DNA from: Pirellulaceae bacterium
GTDB taxonomy: Bacteria; Planctomycetota; Planctomycetia; Pirellulales; Pirellulaceae
Direction of reading: 5' to 3'
Assembly (NCBI GenBank): GCA_016784735.1
Contig: JADHUC010000002.1
Location: forward strand, 1 to 64,000
Length of the DNA: 64,000 bases
Positions 9,403-17,725 of the stretch are shown piece by piece. How positions within the stretch are numbered: position 1 is the first letter of the stretch; each line of letters starts with the position of its first letter. Both the position numbers and the translations under genes were made by a program. Below the pieces are notes generated by a model. It did not search any database and was not told the origin of the DNA. It saw only the letters and a list, made by a program, of their open reading frames with translations.

Positions 9403-9983
9403 GACGACAACCATTTCTCCAATCGACGGCGAAGCCTCTGGCGGGCTTGGTGGACCCGAGCGTAAATCGTTCCAGGCGGGCAGCCTTCGATCTCGCCCGC
9501 CTGCTTGGCGTCCAGCCCCTCGAAGGATGTCAACGCCATGGCGGCTCGCAAATCTGGCGGTAACTCAGCCATGGCCTCCTTGATTTCCTCATCAAGTTCC
9601 GCCTCCAAAACAGCTTCGTCCGGCCCCGATTGTGTTGACTCGCGTTCCGGGACATCCGAGCGGTACTGCACGGGCGAGTTCTTCTGTCGTTTCAAGTGGC
9701 TGTACGCAGTGTTCATGGCGACTCGGAATAGCCAAGTGGCGAAAGTGGATTTCCCACGAAAGCTGCCCAGACCACGCAACGCTCGCAAAAACGCTTCCTG
9801 CGTCAGATCATCCGCAACGGACTCATCCAAAACCATCTGAAAGATCAGCGCATTGACTCTCGGCAGGTGCCGCCGCACCAATTCGTCAACGAGACTCGGT
9901 TCCCCCGATTCCCGGTAGGCGGCTACGAGCCGCTCGTCAGTCAATGCCGGGGAATCTAAAGCCCCGTTACTGGTGGGTGGCAT
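9399..9983 (-). CDS. ECF-type RNA polymerase sigma factor
   Basis: 194 aa with region 2 and region 4. Region 2.2-2.4 is visible as ADDLTQEAFLRALRGLGSF, then STFATWLFRVAMNTAYSHLK (about residues 60-98). Region 4 is LPPDLRAAMALTSFEGLDAKQ through GTIYARVHQARQRLRRRL (about 142-190). It should direct RNA polymerase to a dedicated promoter set, probably including its own operon. It is the first of six co-directed genes and overlaps the next by ATGA. A purine-rich AAGGAAAG lies upstream of the ATG but somewhat far (about 13 bases), so the exact start is less certain than the family. Confidence 0.93.
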   Translation of the reverse strand: MPPTSNGALDSPALTDERLVAAYRESGEPSLVDELVRRHLPRVNALIFQMVLDESVADDLTQEAFLRALRGLGSFRGKSTFATWLFRVAMNTAYSHLKRQKNSPVQYRSDVPERESTQSGPDEAVLEAELDEEIKEAMAELPPDLRAAMALTSFEGLDAKQAGEIEGCPPGTIYARVHQARQRLRRRLEKWLSS

Positions 9984-10113
9984 TAGCCAAGGCGTCTTTC
10001 CTTCAGGTGCAGCGTTCTCGCCCTCACCGGTATATTAGACAACATTCAGCCGAGAATCTTGGGCGTTTTCCATGAAAAAGTGGTACTCTAGGCGGAGAGT
10101 CGACGCCAACACG

Positions 10114-10208
10114 GGGCTCAGACGTACAGAATTCAGAATTGGCCGTCAAGCCGCTCGACATCATCAGGAGTTTTGCCGGCCAATTCTGAATTCTGTACGT
10201 CTGAGCCC
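10114..10208. repeat. Perfect 31-bp inverted repeat with 33-bp loop
   Basis: Arms at 10114-10144 and 10178-10208 are exact reverse complements, starting GGGCTCAGACGTACAG and ending in GGCC. A fragment of the same arm (GGGCTCAGATGTACAG) recurs at 26409-26424, so it belongs to a dispersed family. It sits in the 278-base gap between the divergent sigma-factor operon and the Kelch-like gene, so it could affect either promoter. It may be a miniature mobile palindrome; no ORF is inside. Confidence 0.85.
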
Positions 10209-10261
10209 TTCCCGTCACGTCGCCTGAATTCGGTTCACCCGCCTGCTTGGGAGAGAGAGCC

Positions 10262-11383
10262 ATGAGAAGCACCTCCATCCTAATCTCGCTCTTGTCCATC
10301 ACCGCTTCGTTCGCTGCCGAGCAGCCACCGAAAAGCGATACACAGCGCGATCTCAACCCAGCGCTGGTTGCGATGCCTGCGGGCAGTTGGCTCAACCTGA
10401 AGCCCAAAGGCATGGCCTATGCTAGGATGTACTCGGGCTGCTGTGCGGGCGGTGGCTACCTCTGGTATTTCGGCGGTGCGCACCGTGCCTACAAAGGCAA
10501 CGACGTGCAGCTTTACGATCCGCGCGCCAACCAGTGGATCCAGGCAACCGAGCCGGAGTGGCCCGAGTTGGGCAGTCCCGACTGGAAGGCCATGATTTCA
10601 GGCGGCGGGACCACGACCCAACTCTCGCCCACGGGTCGTCCGTTTACCGAGCACAGCTACCAGCAAGTCTGCTGGCAGCCGGAGCGTAAACGGTTCTTCA
10701 TTGTGCTGGTCAGTTCGGGCACATGGGAGTTCGATCCGGTCAATCGGAAATGGATCCACTTGATCAATCGATTCGAAGACCGAAGTGAGCCTCGCGGACA
10801 TTGGGCACATAACCATGTCCACTACGAACCCGCCCTCGGGGCCCCCGTACTGGTCTGTGGCGCCGGGAGTACCGGCGTTTTTATGTTCGATCACGAACAG
10901 CGCAAGTGGAAGCGACTCGGCGAACGGCCGGTCGAGTTGGCGTGGAACGAGTTCTATTCGACGTACGTCCCGGAATGGAAATGCCACTTGATTTCCACAA
11001 TGAAGAAGGGTTTCTTTAAGTACGATGTGCCCGCCAACCGTCTCACGTCGCTGGAATCGCCGGAAGCTCTCGCTCGCTGCCAGTCATTGGCATACGACCA
11101 GGCAAACCGAGTCGTGATCGCGCTGGCACACAGTCAAATCGACAAACGAAGGAAGACCGTCGTTCCCTGGACACTTGACGTCGCGACGCTCGAATGGACC
11201 GAACTCGATCCTCCCAGGCCTTGGCCGGAGGGGCAGACCACTGGCAGTTGGACCAAACTCTGGTACGACGCAGACCACAACGTCCATCTGTTCGTCAACG
11301 ACGTGAAGCGGGACCGCCAGGAGCTGTTCGACGGCGGCGTGACCGAGACCTGGGCGTACCGGTACAAGCAAGCGAGCCAGTGA
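10262..11383 (+). CDS. Exported Kelch/galactose-oxidase-like beta-propeller protein
   Basis: 373 aa. The ATG at 10262 is preferred over an in-frame TTG at 10247 because GGGAGAGAG lies just before it. A signal peptide (MRSTSILISLLSITASFAAE) precedes Kelch-like blades: GYLWYFGGAHRAYKGNDVQLYDPRANQW, here split as GYLWYFGG and VQLYDPRANQW, then TWEFDPVNRKW and VFMFDHEQRKWKRLG. Such propellers bind partners or sugars and are often exported in planctomycetes. No copper ligands of galactose oxidase are apparent, so enzymatic activity is not claimed. It begins a run of exported proteins on the plus strand. Confidence 0.8.
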   Translation: MRSTSILISLLSITASFAAEQPPKSDTQRDLNPALVAMPAGSWLNLKPKGMAYARMYSGCCAGGGYLWYFGGAHRAYKGNDVQLYDPRANQWIQATEPEWPELGSPDWKAMISGGGTTTQLSPTGRPFTEHSYQQVCWQPERKRFFIVLVSSGTWEFDPVNRKWIHLINRFEDRSEPRGHWAHNHVHYEPALGAPVLVCGAGSTGVFMFDHEQRKWKRLGERPVELAWNEFYSTYVPEWKCHLISTMKKGFFKYDVPANRLTSLESPEALARCQSLAYDQANRVVIALAHSQIDKRRKTVVPWTLDVATLEWTELDPPRPWPEGQTTGSWTKLWYDADHNVHLFVNDVKRDRQELFDGGVTETWAYRYKQASQ

Positions 11384-11398
11384 ACCAGAAAGACAACC

Positions 11399-12283
11399 AT
11401 GAAATCGCGCTCCTATCGACCTGCAATTCGTTCGTGCGTTTCTCTCACCACGCTTCTTCTTCTCGCAGGCGCGGCGCAGACTCTCAGAGCCGCCGAAGTC
11501 AAGAAGAAACCTGCACTTGAAGAAATCGAAAGCGTGCGGTCGTCCATGTTTGATGCTGATATGGTGCGGCTGGAAGTCGACGAGCACGATGCGTTCATCC
11601 TCAAGCCTGCTACGCCGAAGGCCGACGGCGATAAGCCATGGGTCTGGTATGCACCAACTTTGCTGGCGGAGCGCGAGGAACACTGGATGTCGCCCGGGAC
11701 GCGGCACGCTTGGATCTTCAAGCGACTGTTGGCCGGCGGCGTCTACGTGACGGGCGTCGACGTCGGCGAGTCGTACGGCAGCCCTGCGGGCCGATCAATC
11801 TACGACCGGTTCCACGAATTGCTCGTCAAACGCTACGGCTTCTCGCCCAAGCCGGGCCTTCTGCCGATCAGTCGCGGCGGCTTGATGGCTTACAACTGGG
11901 CCGCAAATCGCCCGGACTGCGTAAGCTGCATCGGCAGCATCTACCCGCTGTGCAACCTCGCCGCCTATCCTCCGCTTCAGCGGATCGCGAAGCCGTACGG
12001 TTTAAGCGTTGCAGAGTTGCGCGCACAGATGGACCAACACAATCCCGTCGCCCGTCTCCGTCCGCTGGCAGCCGCTGGTGTACCGATCCTTCACGTTCAC
12101 GGGGATCAAGACAAAGCCGTTCCCTTGGAATCCCACTCGGCCGAACTTGCCCGCCGCTACAAGGCCCTTGGCGGCACGGCCGAAGTGATCGTCATTTCCG
12201 GCAAGGGCCACGAAGTCGCGCCCGAATACTGGCAAGAACCGCGGCTAGTCGAGTTCTTTCTCAAGCATGTGCTCGCGCCCTGA
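11399..12283 (+). CDS. Exported alpha/beta hydrolase
   Basis: 294 aa with a signal peptide ending near residue 32. The nucleophile elbow is LLPISRGG (Ser158), with a probable acid in HGDQDKAVP (Asp238) and His271 in GKGHE, giving a complete Ser-Asp-His triad. This fits the dienelactone-hydrolase/prolyl-oligopeptidase-like branch of the fold; substrate unknown, probably an ester. It starts 15 bases after the propeller gene and is likely co-transcribed with it. Confidence 0.82.
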   Translation: MKSRSYRPAIRSCVSLTTLLLLAGAAQTLRAAEVKKKPALEEIESVRSSMFDADMVRLEVDEHDAFILKPATPKADGDKPWVWYAPTLLAEREEHWMSPGTRHAWIFKRLLAGGVYVTGVDVGESYGSPAGRSIYDRFHELLVKRYGFSPKPGLLPISRGGLMAYNWAANRPDCVSCIGSIYPLCNLAAYPPLQRIAKPYGLSVAELRAQMDQHNPVARLRPLAAAGVPILHVHGDQDKAVPLESHSAELARRYKALGGTAEVIVISGKGHEVAPEYWQEPRLVEFFLKHVLAP

Positions 12284-12473
12284 TTTCGGTCGTCCGTCGG
12301 ACCGCCCTCGAACGTTTGACTTGCGGCGCGACTTTGGATGAGCGACAATCTGGACCGCGTTCGCCTGGTGCCGAAGCAATTCGTGCAACAACCGATCGGC
12401 AGCCGTTGCAGTTTCCCCACGCGCCGAGCAAACATCAGTTTGCGAGGAATCTGATTAGAAAGGCTACACGCAC

Positions 12474-13100
12474 ATGGCCAAGACTGGATGGGTAAAAGCG
12501 GACCGCGTCATGCGGTGGTTGCATTTGTATACGGGTCTGTTTTTGGTTCCTTGGATGCTTATCTACGGGACTAGCGCCTTCTGCTTGAATCACAACGAGT
12601 GGGTCCGCGAGACATTCGGCATCGAACCGCCGACTTGGAAAGTGGTCCGCAAGGTCGACTCGGTCCCGAATGACAGGTTCTCGGGCGAGACTGCGGATCA
12701 GGCGCTTGCGATATTGCAGTGGCTTGATTTGGACGGGGCTCACGGGGCTCACGAAAGACCGAAGGTGAACCAATTGGTCATCGTTCGCCGGTGCGGCAGT
12801 CGGGATTATCGAATTACGTGGCATCGAAGTCGCTCGGAAATCGTCGTGGAGACGCAAGAATCACATTCCGCCTACCGCCTACTGCACTACCTGCACTTCC
12901 GGGGCGGCTACCGCCAAGCATATTTCCCGCTGATCGCGTGGGCGGTGATTGTGGACGCTGTGGGGATCTCGATGTGGATTTGGGTCTTGTCCGGTGTCTA
13001 CCTTTGGGCGCGTAAACCCAGCAAACGTCGGTTGGGCGGAGTGTGCTTGAGTGCTGGAATTGTGCTGTTTATCGTACTAACAGTTCTCCTGTGTCGATAA
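12474..13100 (+). CDS. PepSY-associated TM-type membrane protein
   Basis: 208 aa. The N-terminal segment VMRWLHLYTGLFLVPWMLIYGTSAF and a matching C-terminal pair (LLHYLHFRGGY, then WAVIVDAVGISMWIWVLSGVYLW and a last helix) are typical of the PepSY-associated TM (DUF2271/PiuB-like) family, in which conserved histidines lie at helix ends. Relatives act in reductase or iron-uptake contexts, but nothing nearby indicates which role applies. The soluble loop between the helices is short. About 190 bases separate it from the hydrolase gene, so it may have its own promoter. Confidence 0.75.
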   Translation: MAKTGWVKADRVMRWLHLYTGLFLVPWMLIYGTSAFCLNHNEWVRETFGIEPPTWKVVRKVDSVPNDRFSGETADQALAILQWLDLDGAHGAHERPKVNQLVIVRRCGSRDYRITWHRSRSEIVVETQESHSAYRLLHYLHFRGGYRQAYFPLIAWAVIVDAVGISMWIWVLSGVYLWARKPSKRRLGGVCLSAGIVLFIVLTVLLCR

Positions 13101-13149
13101 CCATGGTCGTGTGCATCGAGCATCCAACGGAAAGTCACATTATTGTCTT

Positions 13150-13200
13150 ATGATTTTGCCAGGTCATCCTTCGGGCAAAATGATTGTTGGGCAAAATCAT
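13150..13200. repeat. Dispersed GGCAAAATCAT-type inverted repeat (copy 2)
   Basis: ATGATTTTGCC at 13150-13160 faces GGGCAAAATGATTGTTGGGCAAAATCAT-like sequence at 13173-13200. It is the same family as 6164-6229 and lies 20 bases before the next ATG, inside what should be that gene's leader. Confidence 0.7.
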
Positions 13201-13219
13201 TGAAGAAAGGAAAGATCAC

Positions 13220-14131
13220 ATGAGAAGCCTCCGAAACGCCGCACTGGTTTTGTCTTTAGTAATATTTGCTTTCCTGGCCAATGGCAGTGCTGAAATGGTA
13301 GCTGCTGCTGAATCGGGAGTCGCGACGGCGGACAAGGTATCTTTCAACGGAGAAGCCCGTCGACTTCGTGTTGCCACAGCACAGATCTCCGTGACTCGCG
13401 ACATCGCGTTGAACGTTAAGACTATCAACGGTGCTATCGACCAGGCGATCAAAGAAAAGGCGGATATCCTGTTGACCCCTGAGGGTTCGCTGAGCGGCTA
13501 TACACCACAGTTTGACCAAGCGCAGGTGGAAGCGGCGCTTAAGAAGATCGTGGCAAAGGCGAGTTCCTCTGGTTTGGCGCTTGCCCTGGGTACGTGCTTC
13601 GTCGAAGCGGATGATGGCAAGTGTTACAACCAGATTCGCTTTTATGACTGCGACGGGGCTTTCCGCGGATTTCATAACAAGATCCTGCGGTGCGGCACGA
13701 TGACCTATCCGTCGAAAGGCGAAATCAACCACTTCGCAGCCCGGCCACTGCGTACGTTTCAGTTGAAAGGGATTACGGTGGGCGGTCTGATCTGCAATGA
13801 CATGTGGGCCAATCCGCAATGCACGCCTATGCCGGATCCGCATCTGAGCCAGAAGCTGTCCGAGATGGGGGCAAAAATAATCTTCCAGGCGATCAACGGC
13901 GGGCGCAACGGCAGCGACTGGTCGCGAAATGTGTATTGGCCTTTTCACGAAACGAATCTGCGGATTCGCGCCCGCACCGGCAAGTTGTGGATTGTCACCT
14001 CCGACAACTGCCACCCGACGAACATCCCTTGCTCGGCACCTTCGGGCGTGTTGAAACCCGATGGTCAATGGGCGATTCAAGCGCCGAAACAAGGGGAGCA
14101 CATCGTAACGTACACCATCGAATTGGATTGA
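13220..14131 (+). CDS. Exported carbon-nitrogen hydrolase (nitrilase superfamily)
   Basis: 303 aa from the ATG at 13220 (AAGGAAAG just upstream). An upstream in-frame start at 13184 would put charged residues before the signal and was rejected. Signal peptide about residues 1-30. The nitrilase catalytic triad is complete: Glu88 in LLTPEGSLSG, Lys154 in HNKILRCG and Cys192 in GGLICNDMW. The family cleaves C-N bonds of amides, nitriles or carbamoyl compounds; the substrate here is unknown, and export is unusual for the superfamily but common in planctomycetes. The gene ends 31 bases before the esterase gene. Confidence 0.85.
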   Translation: MRSLRNAALVLSLVIFAFLANGSAEMVAAAESGVATADKVSFNGEARRLRVATAQISVTRDIALNVKTINGAIDQAIKEKADILLTPEGSLSGYTPQFDQAQVEAALKKIVAKASSSGLALALGTCFVEADDGKCYNQIRFYDCDGAFRGFHNKILRCGTMTYPSKGEINHFAARPLRTFQLKGITVGGLICNDMWANPQCTPMPDPHLSQKLSEMGAKIIFQAINGGRNGSDWSRNVYWPFHETNLRIRARTGKLWIVTSDNCHPTNIPCSAPSGVLKPDGQWAIQAPKQGEHIVTYTIELD

Positions 14132-14162
14132 AGTGCCCGACTCGACTTGGGAGCAAACGACA

Positions 14163-15314
14163 ATGATATCCGAACCCCTTACGCGACACTTGCTGCTTTT
14201 CGTGTGCGTCGCGACGGCGATTCTTTTTCTGAACACGCAGACTCGCGCGCAGGACAAGGACTTCAATGCCTATCCGGAACCCGTCGCCAAGTACCTGCAT
14301 CGCATCTACGCCGCGGAGCATCGGCAGTATGCCTTCCGCGAAGACTATCCGGGCGGAATCGAAGCGTGGCGATCGGACGCGCGACCGGTGCTTTGCGGGT
14401 TGCTTGGATTGGACAAGATCGCGGCTACGGTCGGCCAGCATAAGCCGCGCGTCGAACTCCACGAAACAGAAGACCTCGGCGATTGCACGCGGCAGCAAGG
14501 CACGATCGAAACGGAGCCCGACGTTCGCATCCCGTTCTGGTTACTGAAACCGAAGGGCGACGGGCCGTGGCCGCTGGGCGTGTTCCCGCACGGACATGAT
14601 TCGGTCGGACACGACACATCGGCCGGAGTCTACGCCAACGAGACGCTTCGCAAGAGGGGAATCGAAGAAGATCGCGACGTGGCAGTCCAGGCCGCCAAAC
14701 GCGGGTTCCTTGCCATAGCGCCTGCCGTGCGCGGGTTATCCACGGATGGGGTTCCAGACTTGCACGACCGGCATGGCCGGCGATCTTGCCGCAGCCAACT
14801 GATGCACTGCCTGCTCGCCGGGCGGACCGCGATTGGCGAGCGAGTCTGGGACATGCAACGAGTTCTTGATTGGGCGGTTGCCCTGCCGGAAGTGGATTCC
14901 AAACACGTACTGATGATGGGCAATTCCGGCGGCGGCATGGTGACGATCTACACAGCCGCATGTGAACCGCGGATCACCATCGCTGTGCCTAGTTGTTCGT
15001 TCGCACCTCTGACGAGCGAAGCCGGCTACATTTTCCATTGCGACTGCAACATGGTGCCCGGCTTGTTCCGGTTTGGCGACCTGTCCGACGTGGCTGGTCT
15101 GACGGTCCCACGGCATCTGTTGGCCGTCAGCGGTCATGGCGATGCACTGCACTCGGACGCTGCCATCGAACAGGCTGCCGGCCGAGTCCGAACGATCTAT
15201 CGCGCGGCTGGCTGCCCCGACCGCTTCGATCACCGTTGGGGCAACGACGGACATCGATTCTACAAGGACCTGATGTGGCCGTTTATCCTGGAAGCGATGG
15301 AAGGCTCGCGATGA
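14163..15314 (+). CDS. Exported AXE1-like alpha/beta hydrolase (acetyl esterase type)
   Basis: 383 aa from the ATG at 14163, after which comes a signal peptide (LLLFVCVATAILFLNTQTRAQ). The family features are visible: oxyanion-side sequence GVFPHGHDSVG, nucleophile Ser255 in MMGNSGGGMV and a late His in GNDGHRFY. Related planctomycete proteins are annotated as acetyl xylan esterases or dienelactone-hydrolase-like; deacetylation of polysaccharide is a reasonable inference given the glycosidase-like gene next door. An upstream in-frame GTG/ATG-type extension (from 14133) lacks support. Confidence 0.82.
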   Translation: MISEPLTRHLLLFVCVATAILFLNTQTRAQDKDFNAYPEPVAKYLHRIYAAEHRQYAFREDYPGGIEAWRSDARPVLCGLLGLDKIAATVGQHKPRVELHETEDLGDCTRQQGTIETEPDVRIPFWLLKPKGDGPWPLGVFPHGHDSVGHDTSAGVYANETLRKRGIEEDRDVAVQAAKRGFLAIAPAVRGLSTDGVPDLHDRHGRRSCRSQLMHCLLAGRTAIGERVWDMQRVLDWAVALPEVDSKHVLMMGNSGGGMVTIYTAACEPRITIAVPSCSFAPLTSEAGYIFHCDCNMVPGLFRFGDLSDVAGLTVPRHLLAVSGHGDALHSDAAIEQAAGRVRTIYRAAGCPDRFDHRWGNDGHRFYKDLMWPFILEAMEGSR

Positions 15315-15356
15315 GCGTCCCGGATTTTGGCCGCTTCGTTGACTAGAGAAACCAAC

Positions 15357-16817
15357 ATGAAACACACGTCACTTGTTCTACTGACCACGCTGTGCACGGG
15401 TATCTCGAACATGTCGGTTGCGGCAGAGACGTCCACTGTTTCTGTCGATAACGCCGACCGGATCAGACCGTACGTCAAGGATGTGCGGTACTGGCAATAC
15501 AAGGGCGAGCCCGTGTTGCTCTTGGGAGGCACGAAGGATGACAACCTCTTCCAGATACCGGACCTCAAGCAGCACCTCGACCTGCTGGCCAGCGTTGGCG
15601 GCAACTACGTGCGCAACACGATGAGCGCACGGTTAGATAAGGGCTTCGAGGTTCATGCATTCCGCCGCTTGCCGGACGGCAAGTACGATCTGGATGGATG
15701 GAACGACGAGTACTGGACCCGATTCGAGAACCTGCTTCGTTGGACCCACGAGCGAGATATCATCATTCAGATCGAGCTATGGGATCGGTTCGACTACACC
15801 GACGCGCGCGGGGCGAACCACTGGCAGGTAAGTCCGTATAGGCCGCAGAACAACATCAACTACACGGGCGAAGAAACCGGTCTGGCCGATCGGTATCTCG
15901 ACGATCCTTGGCGCGACAAGCACCCGTTCTTTCACACAATTCCTGGGATGAAGAGGTACGACAAGAAGTACGACATGCTACGACATTACCAGGAGCAGTT
16001 CGTCGCCAAGATGCTGTCGCACAGCCTGAGCTACGGCAACGTGCTGTACTGTATGGACAACGAGACCTCGACGTTACCCGAGTGGGGCCAGCATTGGATG
16101 GGGTTCATCCGCAAGGCCGCTGCCGAACAAGGCGTGGATGTTTACGTCACCGACATGTTCGACGACGGCTGGAAGCCCGAGCGATCCGAGAAGATCCGTC
16201 TGGAACTGGACCACCCGGAACTGTACTCCTTTGTCGAGATTTCCCAGGTCAATAGCCGTAACTTCGGCGAAGATCATTGGCGGCGGCTTCAGTGGGTGGT
16301 CGAGGAGGTCAAACGTCATCCTCGGCCGATCAACAACACGAAGATCTATGGCGCCGGCAAGACGTCGTGGGGTTCGGGGGAACCGGAAAACGGTGTCCAG
16401 CGCTTTTGGCGAGACATTATCGGCGGATGTGCCAGCGCCCGTTTCCATCGCGACGGAGGCGGTACGGGCCTGCAGCCGATCAGTCAGGCGAGCATCAAAG
16501 CCGCGCGAAAACTGGAATCCCTGGTCAAACTGTGGGACGTGGAACCTCGCAACGACCTGCTGGAAGATCGCTCAGAGAACGAGGCTTACTTGGCCGCCCG
16601 GCCGGGCGAAGCCTACGCTCTGTATTTTACCGATGGCGGCTCCGTGGGTCTCGACTTGACCGGCAGCGAAGGCGAATTCCAGTTGAGTTGGATCAACGTC
16701 GGGACGGGAGATTGGGCTGACAAACAAATGCTGCAATCCGGCAACGTAGTAACCATTGCTGCACCGGCCGCGGGCGGTTGGGTCGCCGCAATCACGAGAC
16801 ATGATTCACAGGACTGA
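15357..16817 (+). CDS. Exported TIM-barrel glycoside-hydrolase-like protein
   Basis: 486 aa from the ATG at 15357. Signal peptide about 1-22. The body resembles DUF4038/clan-A-like barrels: VLLLGGTKDDNLFQ, GGNYVRNTM, and the acid/base-type dipeptide Asn235-Glu236 in YCMDNETSTLPEW. Late sequence with aromatic residues (GWVAAITRH) looks like a beta-sandwich tail. I cannot name the GH family or pick the nucleophile with confidence. It closes the run of exported hydrolases from 10262 and supports a carbohydrate-degradation theme. Confidence 0.72.
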   Translation: MKHTSLVLLTTLCTGISNMSVAAETSTVSVDNADRIRPYVKDVRYWQYKGEPVLLLGGTKDDNLFQIPDLKQHLDLLASVGGNYVRNTMSARLDKGFEVHAFRRLPDGKYDLDGWNDEYWTRFENLLRWTHERDIIIQIELWDRFDYTDARGANHWQVSPYRPQNNINYTGEETGLADRYLDDPWRDKHPFFHTIPGMKRYDKKYDMLRHYQEQFVAKMLSHSLSYGNVLYCMDNETSTLPEWGQHWMGFIRKAAAEQGVDVYVTDMFDDGWKPERSEKIRLELDHPELYSFVEISQVNSRNFGEDHWRRLQWVVEEVKRHPRPINNTKIYGAGKTSWGSGEPENGVQRFWRDIIGGCASARFHRDGGGTGLQPISQASIKAARKLESLVKLWDVEPRNDLLEDRSENEAYLAARPGEAYALYFTDGGSVGLDLTGSEGEFQLSWINVGTGDWADKQMLQSGNVVTIAAPAAGGWVAAITRHDSQD

Positions 16818-16856
16818 ACAACTTCGCACAAGGGGCGCGCCCTGTTGTGCAGCGAT

Positions 16857-16965
16857 GCCTGTTGTGTCGCGGTCTCACGACCGCAAGGTCTCCAGGAATC
16901 GGGGCAGACCTGCGGTCGGGTTAGTGGGCCGATCAGGAGACCCGGCCCACAACAGGGGGACTTCC
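16857..16965. repeat. CCTGTTGTG-bounded inverted repeat
   Basis: CCTGTTGTG near 16859 is matched by CACAACAGG near 16950. Inside are GCGGTCTCACGACCGC and GGTCTCC/GGAGACC pairs related to the nested palindromes at 7323-7406. It lies between the glycosidase-like gene and blaI in a region without genes (16818-17272). Confidence 0.65.
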
Positions 16966-17022
16966 ATCGAGACGCCGCGCGGTTCGATCTCGCGCTGACG
17001 TCGAAACTTCGCGTTTCCGTCT

Positions 17023-17096
17023 AATCCGTGGCGGCCCTGAATCCGTGGGGAAAAAGGGACCGGGAACTCCCCACGGATTCAGGGCAGCCGCGGATT
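17023..17096. repeat. Imperfect 28-bp inverted repeat
   Basis: Arms 17023-17050 and 17069-17096 (AATCCGTGG...CCGTGGGG and its complement) match at 26 of 28 positions around an 18-base loop. It could terminate transcription from the upstream gene, but there is no T-run, so a repeat-family origin is as likely. Confidence 0.75.
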
Positions 17097-17175
17097 GATT
17101 TCGTACCAGATCGCAAGATTCCCAACTTTTCACACGGCAATGGAAATCTCGCTTGGTGCCAGTTGGCGCCTGTAT

Positions 17176-17201
17176 CTACAGCCTGTAGTATTACATTTGT
17201 A
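17176..17201. promoter_or_regulatory. Probable BlaI-type operator dyads
   Basis: CTACA-GCC-TGTAG at 17176-17188 is followed by TACATTTGTA at 17192-17201. The second matches the TACA-NN-TGTA core known for BlaI/MecI operators. The site is about 70 bases upstream of the blaI-like start, so autorepression is the natural reading. Contact by this particular protein is inferred. Confidence 0.65.
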
Positions 17202-17272
17202 GATTAGGGCAGAGGGCGGCGATGGGAGAGTCGTTCTAGTGTTCTTCGGAATCCGCGGAAGGAGCTGACAGG

Positions 17273-17665
17273 ATGGGCAATCGGCTTTACGGCCGACAAC
17301 TGGCGATCATGCGCGTGCTGTGGAAACAGGGCGATGCGACCGTGGCCGAAGTCCAGAGCGAATTGGAGGTGGAACGGCCTTTGGCCTACAGCACGGTCGC
17401 GACGGTGCTGGCGCGAATGGAGCGGAAAGGACTTGTTGCTCATCGGGCGGAGGGTCGCACATTTGTGTACCGCGCTGCCGTGTCCGAAGATGGTGTCGGT
17501 AGTTCGATGCTCGGCGAGTTGATCGAGACCGTTTTCGGCGGCAGCTCCACGCAACTGGTCAGTCATCTGCTGGAAAGCCGCGAGGTAGACTCGCGCGAGT
17601 TGGGTGAGATCAAGAAGCTGGTGGAACAGCACGAAAAGAAACGTCACAACCCGCGCAAGGGGTGA
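17273..17665 (+). CDS. BlaI/MecI/CopY-family transcriptional repressor
   Basis: 130 aa winged-helix repressor. The recognition part is visible as ATVAEVQSEL, then AYSTVATVLARMERKGLVAH and the wing RTFVYRAAVS, about residues 20-72; the C-terminal half is the dimerisation part. GGAG precedes the ATG. In the family, an M56 peptidase (BlaR1/MecR1) usually cleaves the repressor and sits next door; here no M56 gene is present on either side. The next gene, 60 bases downstream, is an unrelated coiled-coil protein. Autoregulation is supported by the operator-like dyads upstream. Confidence 0.92.
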   Translation: MGNRLYGRQLAIMRVLWKQGDATVAEVQSELEVERPLAYSTVATVLARMERKGLVAHRAEGRTFVYRAAVSEDGVGSSMLGELIETVFGGSSTQLVSHLLESREVDSRELGEIKKLVEQHEKKRHNPRKG

Positions 17666-17725
17666 CGTGATTCGCTTTCTGTGTTATTCGAGTCGTTCGA
17701 GTGTCTTTGAAAAAGGAGAGACAAC

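Noticed and set aside
13256-14266. 336-codon minus-strand frame
   Set aside because: Antisense to the nitrilase-fold gene with its intact Glu-Lys-Cys triad.
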